A stretch of 64,000 nucleotides of DNA from Xanthobacteraceae bacterium (GTDB taxonomy: Bacteria > Pseudomonadota > Alphaproteobacteria > Rhizobiales > Xanthobacteraceae), in contig JANINJ010000006.1 of assembly GCA_024508855.1 (NCBI GenBank), forward strand, positions 288,301-352,300, written 5' to 3'. A program made the position numbers and the translations under genes. The notes beneath the pieces are model-generated. The model saw only the letters and a list, made by a program, of their open reading frames with translations. It ran no database searches and had not been told where the DNA came from. Shown piece after piece: positions 55,267 to 63,915 of the stretch (position 1 is its first letter; each line of letters begins with the position of its first letter).

Positions 55267-55338
55267 GGTCCGCCTTTCCCGATTCTCAAATGCCTGCGAG
55301 GCGCGGGACTCGTCCCGCGCCTCGGGTTTCGTGTTCGA

Positions 55339-56859
55339 TCAGAAGAAACCCAGCGCCTTGTTGCTGTAGCTGACCAGGATGTTCTTGGTCTGCTGATAAT
55401 GATCGAGCATCATCTTGTGGTTCTCGCGCCCGATGCCGGATTGCTTGTAGCCGCCGAACGCAGCGTGCGCCGGATAGGCATGGTAGCAATTGGTCCAGAC
55501 GCGACCAGCCTGGATCGCCCGGCCGAAGCGATAGGCACGGGTGCCGTTGCGGGTCCAGACGCCGGCGCCGAGGCCGTAGAGCGTGTCGTTGGCGATGGCG
55601 AGCGCGTCGTCTTCATCCTTGAACTTGGTCACCGAGACCACGGGTCCGAAGATTTCTTCCTGGAACACACGCATCTTGTTGTGGCCTTCGAAGATGGTCG
55701 GCTCGATGTAATAGCCTTCCGCGATCTCGCCGCCGAGTTGCGCGCGCTTGCCGCCGGTCAGCACCTTGGCGCCTTCCTGCTTGCCGATATCGAAATAGGA
55801 CAGGATCTTTTCGAGCTGATCGTTCGACGCCTGCGCACCAATCATGGTGGAGGGATCGAGCGGATGACCCTGCTTGATCTTCTTGGTGCGGGCGACGGCA
55901 CGCTCCATGAACTTGTCGTAGATCGATTCTTGCACCAGCACGCGGCTGGGGCAGGTGCAGACCTCGCCCTGGTTCAGCGCGAACATCGCAAAACCTTCCA
56001 GCGCTTTGTCGAAGTAATCGTCGTCCGCTTCCATCACGTCGGCAAAGAAGATGTTCGGCGACTTGCCGCCGAGCTCCAGCGTCACCGGAATGATGTTGTC
56101 CGAGGCGTATTGCATGATCAGCCGGCCCGTCGTGGTCTCGCCGGTGAATGCGATCTTCGCGATCCGCTTGTTCTGCGCCAGCGGCTTGCCCGCTTCGACG
56201 CCAAAACCATTGACCACGTTGACGACGCCGGGCGGCAGCAAGTCGCCGATCAGCTCCATCACGAACAGGATGCCGAGCGGCGTCTGCTCCGCCGGTTTGA
56301 TCACCACGCAATTGCCGGCGGCAAGCGCGGGAGCGAGCTTCCAGGTCGCCATCAGCACCGGGAAATTCCACGGGATGATCTGGCCGACGACGCCGAGCGG
56401 CTCGTGATAGTGATAGGCGACGGTATCGTGATCGATTTCGGAGATGCCGCCTTCCTGCGCGCGCAATGCGCCCGCAAAGTAACGCCAGTGATCGACCACC
56501 AGCGGCATATCGGCATGGGTGGTTTCGCGGATCGGCTTGCCGTTATCCAGCGTTTCGACCATCGCCAGCAGATCGAGATTGGCCTCCAGCTTGTCGGCGA
56601 TCCGGTTGAGGATCAGCGCGCGCTGCGCTGGGGCGGTCTTGCCCCACGCATCTTTCGCCTTGTGCGCGGCATCGAGCGCCAGCTCGATATCCGCCGCCGA
56701 CGAGCGCGGCACTTCGCACAGCTTCTTGCCCGTCACCGGGCTGAGATTGTCGAAATAGCGTCCATCGACCGGCTCGACCCATTTGCCGCCGATGAAATTG
56801 CCATAGCGTTCGCGGATGAGAACCTGTTTCGATACCTTCTCGATTGCCTCGTGATACAT
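55339..56859 (-). CDS. NAD+-dependent aldehyde dehydrogenase (acetaldehyde-type, ExaC/AldB/AcoD-like)
   Basis: 506 aa. Catalytic Cys in [14 protein letters not shown], general base Glu in [12 protein letters not shown], cofactor loop FTGETTTGR, and [26 protein letters not shown]. The two neighbouring cysteines (CTC) and the DUF779 partner are typical of enzymes oxidising acetaldehyde or other short aldehydes from alcohol catabolism. GGGAGAG precedes the ATG at 56859. A perfect palindrome 87 bp upstream may bind its regulator. Confidence 0.94.
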   Translation of the reverse strand: MYHEAIEKVSKQVLIRERYGNFIGGKWVEPVDGRYFDNLSPVTGKKLCEVPRSSAADIELALDAAHKAKDAWGKTAPAQRALILNRIADKLEANLDLLAMVETLDNGKPIRETTHADMPLVVDHWRYFAGALRAQEGGISEIDHDTVAYHYHEPLGVVGQIIPWNFPVLMATWKLAPALAAGNCVVIKPAEQTPLGILFVMELIGDLLPPGVVNVVNGFGVEAGKPLAQNKRIAKIAFTGETTTGRLIMQYASDNIIPVTLELGGKSPNIFFADVMEADDDYFDKALEGFAMFALNQGEVCTCPSRVLVQESIYDKFMERAVARTKKIKQGHPLDPSTMIGAQASNDQLEKILSYFDIGKQEGAKVLTGGKRAQLGGEIAEGYYIEPTIFEGHNKMRVFQEEIFGPVVSVTKFKDEDDALAIANDTLYGLGAGVWTRNGTRAYRFGRAIQAGRVWTNCYHAYPAHAAFGGYKQSGIGRENHKMMLDHYQQTKNILVSYSNKALGFF

Positions 56860-56945
56860 GGACGCTCTCCCTGATGATCCGCCGCGCGGGCGTTGCGACC
56901 TGCTCGAGGCGCATGGCCCGGCACGGCATTGGCTCTGTCGCACGT

Positions 56946-56963
56946 TATAGTCGCTGGACTATA
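56946..56963. promoter_or_regulatory. Perfect palindrome upstream of the aldehyde dehydrogenase gene
   Basis: TATAGTC-GCTG-GACTATA, 7-bp arms with a 4-bp centre, 87 bp before the start codon. It could be an operator or activator site; no regulator gene is next to it. Confidence 0.5.
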
Positions 56964-57161
56964 GCGAGGGAGGTCGGCGCCGGTTATAGGACCAAAGCGG
57001 TATGCGTCCCGGTCGTCCGGCTTCGGCGATAGCGGCTTGAATCGGAACAAAAAAGCGGCCTCGCCGGCGGCTGCAATGGCCGCGCAAGTCTTCGGGAACT
57101 CTTGTCGAAGCGAGGCGCGATATCTATTTCTGCGGGGGTTTTAGCAGAGGATACCGCCGCC

Positions 57162-57914
57162 ATGCTGGACGACGCCGTCAAGGCACTTTCGCAGATCCTG
57201 TCGCCGCCGATGCGCGCCATCCTGTGGAAGTCGATCGCGCTTGCGCTGGTGCTGATCGTGGCGCTGGCGACAGCGCTGCAGCGCCTGCTGAGCTGGCTCG
57301 CGACCTCCGGTATGGTTTGGGCGGAAGCGACGCTCGGCCCGGACTATCATACGCCGCTCAACGTGCTGTCGTGGATCGTGTCGATCGCCGCCGGTTTCGG
57401 CATCGTGTTCGGCGCAATCTTCCTGATGCCGGCGATCACCTCGCTGGTGGCCAGCGTGTTCGTCGATGACGTCGCCGATGTGGTCGAGCGCGAAACCTAT
57501 CCGGCGGAAAAGCCCGGCACGGCGCTGCCCTATGGCGTCGCGATCACCGAAGGACTCAAGTTCGCGGCGCTGACGATCCTCGTCTACCTGATCGCGCTGC
57601 CCTTCGTGTTTATCGCGGGGCTCGGCTTCCTCGCCTTCTTTATCGCAACCGCGTGGCTGCTGGGCCGCCAGTATTTCGAGATGGCCGCGATGCGCTTCCG
57701 CTCCGTCGACGACGCCAAGGCGATGCGCCGCGACAACGGCGCGACGATCTTCACCGCCGGGTTGTTGATCGCCGCGTTCGTGTCGATCCCGATCGTCAAC
57801 CTGGCGACGCCGCTGTTCGGCATGGCGCTGATGGTCCATCTGCACAAGCGGCTCTCCGGCCGGCGCCCGGAACTGATCGAACCCGCGCGCAAGACCAGCG
57901 TGCCAATGGTGTGA
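57162..57914 (+). CDS. EI24/CysZ-like membrane protein
   Basis: 250 aa with about four to five membrane helices. LSQILSPPMRAILWKSIALAL and the later LGRQYFEMAAMRFRSVDDAKAMRRDN are the EI24-domain signature, shared with the sulfate permease CysZ of enterobacteria. Transport of sulfate is not shown for this form. The ATG at 57162 was chosen because AGAGG lies just upstream and the conserved part begins there. Confidence 0.87.
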   Translation: MLDDAVKALSQILSPPMRAILWKSIALALVLIVALATALQRLLSWLATSGMVWAEATLGPDYHTPLNVLSWIVSIAAGFGIVFGAIFLMPAITSLVASVFVDDVADVVERETYPAEKPGTALPYGVAITEGLKFAALTILVYLIALPFVFIAGLGFLAFFIATAWLLGRQYFEMAAMRFRSVDDAKAMRRDNGATIFTAGLLIAAFVSIPIVNLATPLFGMALMVHLHKRLSGRRPELIEPARKTSVPMV

Positions 57915-57943
57915 AGAGCCTTCCCGGCGCTTCCGCGTGCTTG

Positions 57944-58333
57944 CTAGAAGCTCGTAGGACCGACCGCGCCGACCCATCGGCTGACCTTGGATGGATCGGC
58001 CTTGTCCATGTAGAAGAAGTGCACCATGGACGGCTTTCGCGGCGCCATGGCGGGATCGTCGAACGTCATGGCGACGGTGCCGTGAAATATCTTAAGGGAC
58101 GGGCTGTCCCAGTATTCGATCACTTCGTGATAGGCGGTGAAGCCGGTATCGATGAAGGCGCGCAGATTGGCGCGGATCGTTTCGCGGCCATGCCAATCGG
58201 CAACGCCGAGATTGCAGACCGCATCCTCCGCGAAACACTCAAAGCCCTTGCCGAAGGTCTTGTCGTCGATCTCTTTCCACATCGCCAGCAGCCATGCGGG
58301 CGGCGCCGTTTTGGTGAAGGTTTGCGTCGTCAT
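57944..58333 (-). CDS. SnoaL/NTF2-like small protein
   Basis: 129 aa. WKEIDDKTFGKGFECFAEDAVCNLGVADWHGRETIRANLRAF has the NTF2-fold opening with conserved Trp and Gly-Arg-Glu. GAGGAG precedes the ATG. It lies 35 bp downstream of the DJ-1-like gene on the same strand and is probably in its operon. Activity unknown. Confidence 0.8.
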   Translation of the reverse strand: MTTQTFTKTAPPAWLLAMWKEIDDKTFGKGFECFAEDAVCNLGVADWHGRETIRANLRAFIDTGFTAYHEVIEYWDSPSLKIFHGTVAMTFDDPAMAPRKPSMVHFFYMDKADPSKVSRWVGAVGPTSF

Positions 58334-58368
58334 GTCGTTCTCCTCAGGTGGGGTTAATCGAGTTCGGT

Positions 58369-59091
58369 TCAGGTCGCGGCCATAGTCGGTAGCGCGATGC
58401 CGAGTCGCGCAGCGACACGCCGTGCCGTCGCCTCGCGCTGCGCCGTGATGCCGCGGACCGATTGCTGCGCGTGCTGCAGGATGGCGGCCGGCGCGGTCTC
58501 CGGCGTGCCGCTGTCGAATGGCGGCTCAGGCGCATAGACCATGTAAAGTTGAATCGCCTGCGCGACCTCGTCGCCGCGCAATTTGGCGGCGAGACGCAGG
58601 GCGCCGTCGATTCCCGCCGTGACCCCGGCGGCGAAAACCCAGTTGCCGTCCAGCACCACACGCTCGTTGACCGGAATCGCGCCGAAGAACGGCAGCAGAT
58701 GAAACGACGCCCAATGCGTCGTCGCCCGCCGTCCCTTGAGCAGGCCGGCCGCCCCGCAAAGCAGTGCGCCGGTGCAGACCGAGAACACGCTGTGCGCCCC
58801 CGCCGCCTGCCGCCGAATCCACCCGAGGACTTCATCGTCCTCCATCAGGGCTTCCTGCCCGAAGCCGCCCGGCACATGCAGCACGTCGAGCTGCGGCGCA
58901 TCGGCAAGTGCTGCGCCCGGCGTGAGCCGCAATCCCTTCAGGTCGCGGACGGGTTCCGTCGTCTTGCCGAAGATGCGGTAGGTCGCGTTCGGAATTCGCG
59001 ACAGCACTTCGAACGGTCCTGTCAGATCGATCTGATCGACGCCTTCGAACAACAGCGAGCCGATCTGCAGATGGGTGTCGGACGGGAACAT
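58369..59091 (-). CDS. DJ-1/PfpI family protein (isonitrile hydratase-like)
   Basis: 240 aa. The nucleophile is Cys106 in VFSVCTGALLCGAAGLLKGRRATTHW, with a conserved Glu in LLFEGVDQIDLTGPFEVL. This pattern is shared with Pseudomonas isonitrile hydratase (InhA). The start at 59091 is backed by GGAGG eight bases upstream. It is divergent from a GlxA-type AraC regulator 49 bp away that has a related domain. Confidence 0.87.
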   Translation of the reverse strand: MFPSDTHLQIGSLLFEGVDQIDLTGPFEVLSRIPNATYRIFGKTTEPVRDLKGLRLTPGAALADAPQLDVLHVPGGFGQEALMEDDEVLGWIRRQAAGAHSVFSVCTGALLCGAAGLLKGRRATTHWASFHLLPFFGAIPVNERVVLDGNWVFAAGVTAGIDGALRLAAKLRGDEVAQAIQLYMVYAPEPPFDSGTPETAPAAILQHAQQSVRGITAQREATARRVAARLGIALPTMAAT

Positions 59092-59140
59092 GCGGGCCTC
59101 CGGAGTTGGGCTGGACAAACCCACCCTATCCGGGCACGCT

Positions 59141-60145
59141 ATGGCGGAAATGCCAAAGAACCCTCGTTCTACGCCAAATGCAATTCGCGTCATCGAAGTG
59201 CTCGCCTACCCGGCTGTGCAGCTGCTCGATGTCGCCGGTCCGCTGCAGGTGTTCTCCTCCGCCAACGATCTCGTCGCCGAGGCGGGAGGCACGCCGCCTT
59301 ACGTCCTGCGCGTGGTCGCACGCGCCGGCAGCGCGGGCGTGACGGCGTCGGCGGGCCTCGGCATTACGGTGAACCCCCTGCCGCGCATCGGCGCGCCGCT
59401 GGATACGCTGCTGATCGCCGGCGGCCCCGGCGTCGACGCGGCGGCCGCAGATCCGGCGCTGCTCAAGTGGGTCAGCCGACGCGCGGCGAAGGCGCGCCGC
59501 GTCGCGTCCGTCTGCACCGGAGCCTTTCTGCTGGGCGCGGCGGGCGTGCTCGACGGGCGGCGCGCGGCGACGCACTGGTCCTACTGCGCCGAGCTTGCCC
59601 GGCGCTTCCCGGCGATCCGCGTCGAATCCGATCCGATTTTCGTCCGCGATGGCGATATCTGGACCTCGGCGGGCGTGACGGCCGGAATCGATCTGGCGCT
59701 GGCACTGGTGGAAGAGGACCTCGGCCGCACCGTGGCGCTCGCGGTCGCGCGCTATCTGGTGGTGTTTCTCAAGCGTCCGGGCGGACAGGCGCAGTTCAGC
59801 ACCGCATTGTCGTTGCAGACTGCCGAGGACAAATTCGGCGCGCTGCACGCGTGGATCGCCAGGCATCTGGCCGACGACATCTCGCTGCCGGTGCTCGCCC
59901 GCCAGGCCGGAATGAGCGAGCGCAGTTTCAGCCGGCATTACGCCGAGGCGACCGGCGTGACGCCGATCCATGCCGTCGAGCGGCTGCGGGTGGAAGCCGC
60001 GCGGCGGCTCCTATCGGAGTCGCGGCTGCCGGTGAAACGGATATCGCAGCGCTGCGGCTTCGGTTCGGAAGAAACCATGCGCCGCAGCTTCGTGCGCCTG
60101 CTCGCAACCTCGCCGCAGGACTATCGCACGCGGTTCAGTTCGTGA
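59141..60145 (+). CDS. GlxA-family AraC-type transcriptional regulator with DJ-1/PfpI domain
   Basis: 334 aa. The N-terminal amidotransferase-like domain (residues 15-200) has VCTGAFLLGAAGVLDGRRAATHW with Cys125; the C-terminal part (about 235-334) has two AraC helix-turn-helix motifs (LPVLARQAGMSERSFSRHY and VKRISQRCGFGSEETMRRSF). Its ATG may be 59141 or 59150. The divergent layout suggests that it regulates the DJ-1/SnoaL operon. Confidence 0.9.
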   Translation: MAEMPKNPRSTPNAIRVIEVLAYPAVQLLDVAGPLQVFSSANDLVAEAGGTPPYVLRVVARAGSAGVTASAGLGITVNPLPRIGAPLDTLLIAGGPGVDAAAADPALLKWVSRRAAKARRVASVCTGAFLLGAAGVLDGRRAATHWSYCAELARRFPAIRVESDPIFVRDGDIWTSAGVTAGIDLALALVEEDLGRTVALAVARYLVVFLKRPGGQAQFSTALSLQTAEDKFGALHAWIARHLADDISLPVLARQAGMSERSFSRHYAEATGVTPIHAVERLRVEAARRLLSESRLPVKRISQRCGFGSEETMRRSFVRLLATSPQDYRTRFSS

Positions 60146-60199
60146 GCGGCGGCGGTCGATGCCGGCGGATCGCGCCGCCGCTCGCTCCAAAGACCACGT

Positions 60200-60643
60200 T
60201 CAAAGATCGGTTCGTTCCTCGGCAACGTCGCGCCGCTTCTCCATGTTGAAACGATCCGCGTAGATCGGCCGGCCGCCGGTCGTCGGTCCCGGATATTGCA
60301 CGATCAGGATATCCCCGCCGGTCGCGGTTTCGAATTTGCCCTCGAAGTGCGGGTCGGGATGGAACAGCATCGTTCCGGCCTTGTAGACGTTGTCATCGAT
60401 CCTGAATTCGCCGCTGAGAATGTACCAGACCTGCGCGAAGTCGTGATTGTGAATCGGATGATGGGCGCCCGGTTCGAGCCGAAGGATTCCGGCATTCGGC
60501 TCGGTCGGCCGCTCCGGCCGCGGATGGAACAGCATCTTGCCGGTCTCGCCCGGCCAGCGAATGGTCTCCCACTCGATGTCATCGATATGCTTCGCCTCAT
60601 ACGGCAGATGCTTGCCCTTCGGCGTAATGGGTGTGGTCTGCAT
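60200..60643 (-). CDS. Cupin-domain protein
   Basis: 147 aa. The cupin metal site is GAHHPIHNHDFAQVWYILSGEFRI (three His and a later Glu/His) with the second motif GTMLFHPDPHFEG. A small dioxygenase or isomerase is likely, substrate unknown. AAGGGAGACGTGC precedes the ATG. The XRE-cupin regulator gene ends 11 bp upstream, so both share an operon. Confidence 0.88.
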   Translation of the reverse strand: MQTTPITPKGKHLPYEAKHIDDIEWETIRWPGETGKMLFHPRPERPTEPNAGILRLEPGAHHPIHNHDFAQVWYILSGEFRIDDNVYKAGTMLFHPDPHFEGKFETATGGDILIVQYPGPTTGGRPIYADRFNMEKRRDVAEERTDL

Positions 60644-60654
60644 GCACGTCTCCC

Positions 60655-61308
60655 TTAGCTGGTTTTGATTTTTGTGGACCGCACCGGCGACGATGCGGTG
60701 GGCACCCTCCACCAATCGAAGTGCTCGGTCTTCAGTGGAGATTTCGCGACCACCATCAGGATGCGCGCTTCATCCTCGCCGATGTTGTCGGCGCGATGGG
60801 GCAATTCCGAATTCAGGAAAATGCCTTCGCCGGGCCCAAGGTTGAAGCTCTCGGCGCCGACGTGAAACTGGATCTGTCCGCTGATGACGTAGCAATATTC
60901 CTGGCCCGGATGCGACACCATGAGGTCCATGCGGTTCTTGCGGGGAAACAGCAGATGAAACACTTCCAGATCGTCGTTCGGCATGCCGCCGGCGAATAGC
61001 TGCCAGCGATAGCCGGTGCTTGGAATGCTCTGCGCTTCGCCAGGATCGTCGTTGCGATGGACGGTAACGTGGCTGCGCAGCTGATCGGAAGCCTTCGCGA
61101 ATAGTTCGCTGACACCGACGTCCAGCGTCTGTGCGATCTGAATCAGGTTGGCCACCGAGCTTGAGACCTGCCCGCGTTCGAGCCGCGATACGAATGCATC
61201 GGAAAGCCCGGCGCCGTCGGCCAGATCCTTGAGCTTCATTCCACGCTCCTCGCGCAGCGAGCGGATGCGCGCACCCAGGCTCACCAGCGTTTCGTCTTGC
61301 GGCTTCAT
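60655..61308 (-). CDS. XRE-family regulator with C-terminal cupin domain
   Basis: 217 aa. Helix-turn-helix LGARIRSLREERGMKLKDLADGAGLSDAFVSRLERGQ (residues 11-50) followed by a cupin (HPGQEYCYVISGQIQFHVGAE...NLGPGEGIFLNSELPHRA, about 115-190). Such MTR-type regulators sense small ligands through the cupin. The perfect operator at 61346-61366 lies in the gap to the divergent binding-protein gene and is its most likely target. Confidence 0.93.
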   Translation of the reverse strand: MKPQDETLVSLGARIRSLREERGMKLKDLADGAGLSDAFVSRLERGQVSSSVANLIQIAQTLDVGVSELFAKASDQLRSHVTVHRNDDPGEAQSIPSTGYRWQLFAGGMPNDDLEVFHLLFPRKNRMDLMVSHPGQEYCYVISGQIQFHVGAESFNLGPGEGIFLNSELPHRADNIGEDEARILMVVAKSPLKTEHFDWWRVPTASSPVRSTKIKTS

Positions 61309-61345
61309 TCCGGACCTTTCCCTGAATTTGCTTCCTTGTCAATTA

Positions 61346-61366
61346 AAATTGCTCTATAGGCAATTT
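61346..61366. promoter_or_regulatory. Perfect 7-7-7 palindrome between the XRE regulator and a binding-protein gene
   Basis: AAATTGC-TCTATAG-GCAATTT: perfect 7-bp arms and 7-bp spacer in an AT-rich stretch, 37 bp before the XRE start and 96 bp before the plus-strand gene. One site could control both divergent transcripts. Confidence 0.7.
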
Positions 61367-61462
61367 ATAAGGCAGACGGGTGCTCTTTTCCGCACAATAC
61401 CACGATCTGCCGCAGACACAGTTGCGTACCACGCAACTCAAAAGCATCAAAGGGAGAACGCC

Positions 61463-62680
61463 ATGAGCTTGATCAAGTGGGGAAGTGTGCTGTGCATCGC
61501 CCTCGGGGCCAGTGTTATTGCGCCGTGCATCGCGGCCGACACCACCATCTCGGACAACGTCATCAAGATCGGAATCCTCAATGACCGGTCCGGCGCCTAT
61601 GCCGATCTCGGCGGCGAAGGCTCGGTCGTCGCGGCCCGAATGGCTGCCGAGGAATTCGGCAACGCCATCGATGGCGTTCCGATCGAAATCGTCTCGGCCG
61701 ATCATCAGAACAAGCCGGATGTCGGCCTCGGCATCGTCCGGCGCTGGTTCGATACCGAGAAGGTGGACGTCGTGGCCGACATCTCCAATTCCGGCGTCGG
61801 CTTCGCCATCACGCCGCTGGCGAAGGAACGGCACAAGATCATCCTCAACGGATCGGCGTCGTCGGACTTCACCGGCAAGGCCTGCACCAGCACGTCGTTT
61901 CAGTGGATCTATTCGAGCTACACCAACGGCTACGGCCTGGCACGCGCGTTGACCCAGCAGAAGCTCGATAGCTGGTTTCTGATCACCGTCGACTATGCTT
62001 TCGGCCACGCCTTTGCCGCCGATATGCGCAAGGCGGTGCAGGCCAGCGGCGGCAAGGTACTCGGCGAAGTACGCCACCCGCTCAACACCGCCGACTTCGG
62101 ATCGGTATTGTTGCAGGCGCAATCGTCAGGGGCCAAGGTGGTGGCTCTCGCCAATGCGGGCGCCGACATGACCAACGCCGTCAAGCAGGCCAGCGAGTTC
62201 GGCATCAACAAGGCGCAGGTCGTCGCGGCGCCGACGGTGTTTCTCACCGACGTCGATGCGATCGGGCTTGCGGCAGCACAGGGACTGCAATTCGTGACCG
62301 CATTCTACTGGGATCGCGACGAAGCCTCGCGGGCATGGTCACAGAGGTTCTTTGCGCTTCGCGGCCGAATGCCGACGATGACGCAGGCCGGAATGTATTC
62401 GGCCGTACGGCATTACCTGCGCGCGGTGCAAGCCGCGAAGTCCGACGACGGCGTCACCGTCGCCGCAAAGATGCGCGAACTCCCGGTGTCGGATGCGTTC
62501 TCGGCACACGGATATCTCAGACAGGACGGGCAATTCATGCACGACATGTATATCGCCCGCGTCAAGAAGCCGGCGGAATCGAAACAACGTTGGGACTACT
62601 ACACCATCGTCGCGACGATTCCCGCCGAGGACGCCTTTCGCCCGCTCAACGAAGGCGGATGCCCGCTCGTATCGCAATGA
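61463..62680 (+). CDS. ABC transporter substrate-binding protein, branched-chain amino acid type
   Basis: 405 aa, signal peptide ending near CIAA-DTT (residue 24), then IKIGILNDRSGAYADLGGEGSVVAARMAAEEFG, the type I periplasmic-binding fold. Three cysteines (for example ACTS and GCPL) could form a disulfide. AAGGGAG precedes the ATG at 61463. No permease or ATPase genes follow. Placement across from the XRE-cupin/cupin operon, with a shared operator, suggests uptake of the compound that the cupin enzyme handles. Confidence 0.9.
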   Translation: MSLIKWGSVLCIALGASVIAPCIAADTTISDNVIKIGILNDRSGAYADLGGEGSVVAARMAAEEFGNAIDGVPIEIVSADHQNKPDVGLGIVRRWFDTEKVDVVADISNSGVGFAITPLAKERHKIILNGSASSDFTGKACTSTSFQWIYSSYTNGYGLARALTQQKLDSWFLITVDYAFGHAFAADMRKAVQASGGKVLGEVRHPLNTADFGSVLLQAQSSGAKVVALANAGADMTNAVKQASEFGINKAQVVAAPTVFLTDVDAIGLAAAQGLQFVTAFYWDRDEASRAWSQRFFALRGRMPTMTQAGMYSAVRHYLRAVQAAKSDDGVTVAAKMRELPVSDAFSAHGYLRQDGQFMHDMYIARVKKPAESKQRWDYYTIVATIPAEDAFRPLNEGGCPLVSQ

Positions 62681-62784
62681 TGCGCGCATAAGAGCTAACT
62701 GGCCGTTTCGCAACGCGCGTCGATTGAACCGGCCAGCAGGCGCGTTACGGCTTCGAGCAAGGCTGATGGCGGCTCGCCTATCGA

Positions 62785-63189
62785 TCAAGCATAGCGCGCT
62801 GCGACCATGCAAATCACCGTCACCGCGAGCAGAAGAGCGGCAATGCGTTGAGCCAGCGCAACTTTTGAACGCGCGTCACTCTCCGACGCTGCACCGTTGC
62901 GCAGGCTCTGGAGCGCACGGCCGCCGATGGCGCCTTGCACGCCGGCGGCGATCAGCGCCGCAAGGATGCCGATGCCCAGCACATGTTCGGTCATGCTCGG
63001 CGGGCCCTCATGCAACTGAAGCCACAGATAAACGCCGGTCAGAACCACGAGCGTCGCCGCGCCCATCTGCGGCCGGAACAAAGACTCGGCATCGGCGCCA
63101 CCGGACCTGGCGAGCGTGAACGTCGTGCCCGCCCAGAATACGCCGGCGAGCGCATGAAGCGATATGGCTGTGACTAAAGCGATCTGCAT
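62785..63189 (-). CDS. Small four-helix membrane protein
   Basis: 134 aa with four membrane helices (about 3-25, 42-60, 68-88 and 110-130). No family name is certain. A His in the first helix (ISLHALAGVFWAGTTFTLAR) recalls heme-binding membrane proteins of the CopD/HemJ kind, but the second axial ligand is not evident. GGGAGACGACG precedes the ATG. Divergent from a TetR gene with a palindrome between, so probably its target. Confidence 0.75.
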   Translation of the reverse strand: MQIALVTAISLHALAGVFWAGTTFTLARSGGADAESLFRPQMGAATLVVLTGVYLWLQLHEGPPSMTEHVLGIGILAALIAAGVQGAIGGRALQSLRNGAASESDARSKVALAQRIAALLLAVTVICMVAARYA

Positions 63190-63217
63190 CGTCGTCTCCC
63201 GATGGCGTTCAATTTTG

Positions 63218-63234
63218 ATATACAGTATGTATAT
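63218..63234. promoter_or_regulatory. Perfect palindromic operator between the membrane protein and TetR genes
   Basis: ATATACA-GTA-TGTATAT: perfect 7-bp arms around a 3-bp centre, 28 bp from the minus-strand start and 31 bp from the plus-strand start. Typical TetR-family operator, likely bound by the adjacent regulator. Confidence 0.75.
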
Positions 63235-63265
63235 TAAAATAGCAATCGGTCGATCTTAGGGGTAA

Positions 63266-63901
63266 ATGGCGCCACGTCGTTACAGCAGCACCGTCCGCGC
63301 CGCGGCCGCCGCCGAGAAGCGAGCCCGCGTGCTCGACGCTGCCGCTGCATTGCTGCGCGAGGACGCCGGCATCTCCGGCTTTTCGCTAGAAGCGGTTGCT
63401 GGGGCCGCAGGCGTCACGCGGCTGACGGTCTACAATCAGTTCGGGTCGCGGCGGGGCTTGCTCGAAGCGGTGTTCGACGAAGTCGCAATTAGCGGCGGGC
63501 TGACCCGGATTCCCGATGCGATGGCGTTGGCTGACGCGCGCGTTGCGCTCGATCGGCTGGTCGACATTTTCTGCGACTTCTGGAACGGCGATCCCGCCAT
63601 CGGCAACCTGCACGGGGCCATGGCGATCGATCCCGAGTTCGCGCAAGCCCTGACCGAGCGCAACGAACGCCGACGCAAGATATTCAATGCGATCGTGAGG
63701 CGTGTCGCGGGCAAAAGCGTCCCGCTCCGCGCGCGTCAGGATGCCGCCGACCTGATCTTCACCCTGACAAGCTGCGCGACATTCACGATGCTGCGCCAGG
63801 GCCGATCCGCGGAACGCACCCGCGCGCTGGTGAAAGCAGCCTGCAACAGTGCGCTCGACACCTTGCAGCCGTCTTCTCCGGTCAGCGGCAACAATCGATA
63901 A
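63266..63901 (+). CDS. TetR-family transcriptional regulator
   Basis: 211 aa. KRARVLDAAAALLREDAGISGFSLEAVAGAAGVTRLTVYNQFGSRRGLLEAVFDEV is the TetR helix-turn-helix (about residues 18-72); the rest is the helical ligand-binding domain. It lies divergent from a small membrane protein gene with a perfect palindrome between them, so it probably represses that gene and itself. Ligand unknown. Confidence 0.93.
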   Translation: MAPRRYSSTVRAAAAAEKRARVLDAAAALLREDAGISGFSLEAVAGAAGVTRLTVYNQFGSRRGLLEAVFDEVAISGGLTRIPDAMALADARVALDRLVDIFCDFWNGDPAIGNLHGAMAIDPEFAQALTERNERRRKIFNAIVRRVAGKSVPLRARQDAADLIFTLTSCATFTMLRQGRSAERTRALVKAACNSALDTLQPSSPVSGNNR

Positions 63902-63915
63902 TCGATGTCTTGCGG

